Source: Algibacter miyuki (GTDB lineage: Bacteria > Bacteroidota > Bacteroidia > Flavobacteriales > Flavobacteriaceae). Taken from it: DNA of 64,000 bases. A model generated the notes under the pieces. The model was not told the DNA's origin, made no database searches, and saw nothing but the letters and a program-made list of their open reading frames with translations. The position numbers and the translations under genes are program-made. Shown here in pieces: positions 63,280-64,000 of this stretch. How positions within the stretch are numbered: the first letter of the stretch is position 1; each line of letters begins with the position of its first letter. The stretch lies in assembly GCF_042427745.1 (NCBI RefSeq), contig NZ_JBHMFA010000015.1, one strand, 5' to 3'.

Positions 63280-64000
63280 ATGGTTTTGATAAAAAAAATA
63301 ACATGTATTCTTTTCTTATTGACTTCTGTCGTTTGGTCACAAAACCCAACGGTAGGGGTTCTTTTTTCAAATAATGGTGCTACAGAGGGCTACACATTAT
63401 TTACTCCAGAAGTCAATAACAGTGTGTATTTAATTAATAATTGCGGCGAAAAGATTAACGAATGGACTTTTACAGAATTTCCAGGAATAACGTGTTATCT
63501 TTTAGAGAATGGAACTTTACTTCGAGCAGGGGATAACCTTTTGGAAATTAGAGATTGGGATAATACAGTGCTATGGAGCTATGAAATACAGGCTAACGGA
63601 ATAAATCAACATCATGATATAGAACCGTTACCTAATGGAAATATTTTATGCGTTGTTAGAGATACCTATTTGAGAAACGATATTATTGCCTACGGAAAAG
63701 ACCCTCTTAAAGTAGGCGCGTATATTGACCTCGATAAAATAGTCGAATTAAAACCAATAGGAGCAAATGATGCTGAAATTGTCTGGGAATGGAAATTTAT
63801 AGATCATCTTATTCAAGATCATGATGCTACAAAACTTAATTATGGTAACGTTCAAAACCATCCTGAAAAGATAGATATTAATTACGTTGACCCCTATTTT
63901 GAAGCTAGCGATAGAGGTTATACTCATGTAAATAGTATTGATTATAACGATTCTTTAGATCAAATTATAATTTCTGCAAGGCATTTAAATGAAATTTATA
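63280..64000 (+). CDS. Arylsulfotransferase (ASST)-like protein, 5' part
   Basis: An open frame from the ATG at 63280 runs off the window end (240 complete codons, no stop). A signal peptide is visible (residues 1-20, ending VVWSQ). The mature part is a repeating-strand propeller with 'NCGEKINEWTFTEFPG' and HHDIEPLPNGNIL (H111, H112), the pattern of aryl-sulfate sulfotransferase (ASST) proteins. Secreted ASSTs transfer sulfate between phenolic compounds, but many Bacteroidota relatives are unstudied. It starts 111 bp after the deacetylase gene in the same direction, so it may belong to the same unit. The C-terminal half lies outside the window. Confidence 0.8.
   Translation, partial: MVLIKKITCILFLLTSVVWSQNPTVGVLFSNNGATEGYTLFTPEVNNSVYLINNCGEKINEWTFTEFPGITCYLLENGTLLRAGDNLLEIRDWDNTVLWSYEIQANGINQHHDIEPLPNGNILCVVRDTYLRNDIIAYGKDPLKVGAYIDLDKIVELKPIGANDAEIVWEWKFIDHLIQDHDATKLNYGNVQNHPEKIDINYVDPYFEASDRGYTHVNSIDYNDSLDQIIISARHLNEIY

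Overview
The window is AT-rich DNA from a member of the Bacteroidota, most likely a marine flavobacterium (Flavobacteriaceae). The evidence is two SusC/SusD outer-membrane import pairs, a hybrid two-component regulator fused to an AraC domain, FecI/FecR-type sigma/anti-sigma pairs, many lipoproteins with an N-terminal lipobox, and weak or absent Shine-Dalgarno sequences. I see no rRNA, tRNA, CRISPR array, insertion sequence or phage gene.

Region 1 (1-25976) is a glycan-degradation and sugar-catabolism island. It opens with the end of an L-rhamnose isomerase, a rhamnulokinase-like kinase and an NCS1-like permease. A hybrid two-component sensor (3753-7901) follows. Then come a GH88 unsaturated glucuronyl hydrolase, a beta-helix lipoprotein, a circularly permuted SGNH esterase, a sodium/solute symporter, a FAD-dependent oxidoreductase and a heparinase II/III-type lyase. 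A redox module follows: a membrane-anchored protein with two CxxCH motifs (DUF1592 type), its DUF1552 partner, a FucP-type sugar permease and a PQQ-like propeller lipoprotein. Taken together this suggests lyase cleavage of a rhamnose- and uronate-containing polysaccharide, removal of the unsaturated uronate by GH88, deacetylation, import of small sugars and some oxidation outside the cytoplasm. No sulfatase and no SusC/SusD gene lies within this part.

Region 2 (26049-50463) holds two paralogous import modules in tandem. Each has an ECF sigma gene pointing left, a divergent FecR anti-sigma gene, a SusC receptor with a signalling (STN) domain, and a SusD lipoprotein. Module 1 ends with one thioredoxin-like lipoprotein. 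Module 2 ends with a degenerate zinc-hydrolase lipoprotein, three thioredoxin-like lipoproteins and an M16 peptidase. The sigma genes and the divergent promoter regions are nearly the same in both copies. The thioredoxins and the peptidase hint at a proteinaceous or disulfide-containing substrate.

Region 3 (50684-57906) is an iron-siderophore uptake locus. It has a DUF4374 lipoprotein, a TonB-dependent receptor, a PepSY membrane reductase-like protein, two small membrane proteins and a divergent AraC regulator. A tandem 13-bp motif occurs in front of both the receptor gene and the regulator gene and is probably the AraC operator.

Region 4 (58095-64000) has a possible 48-residue peptide gene and a CBM9-like protein. 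A LacI regulator, a second sodium/solute symporter, a NagA-type deacetylase and the start of an arylsulfotransferase-like gene follow. A 17-bp motif shared by the lacI upstream region and the symporter promoter is the likely LacI operator.
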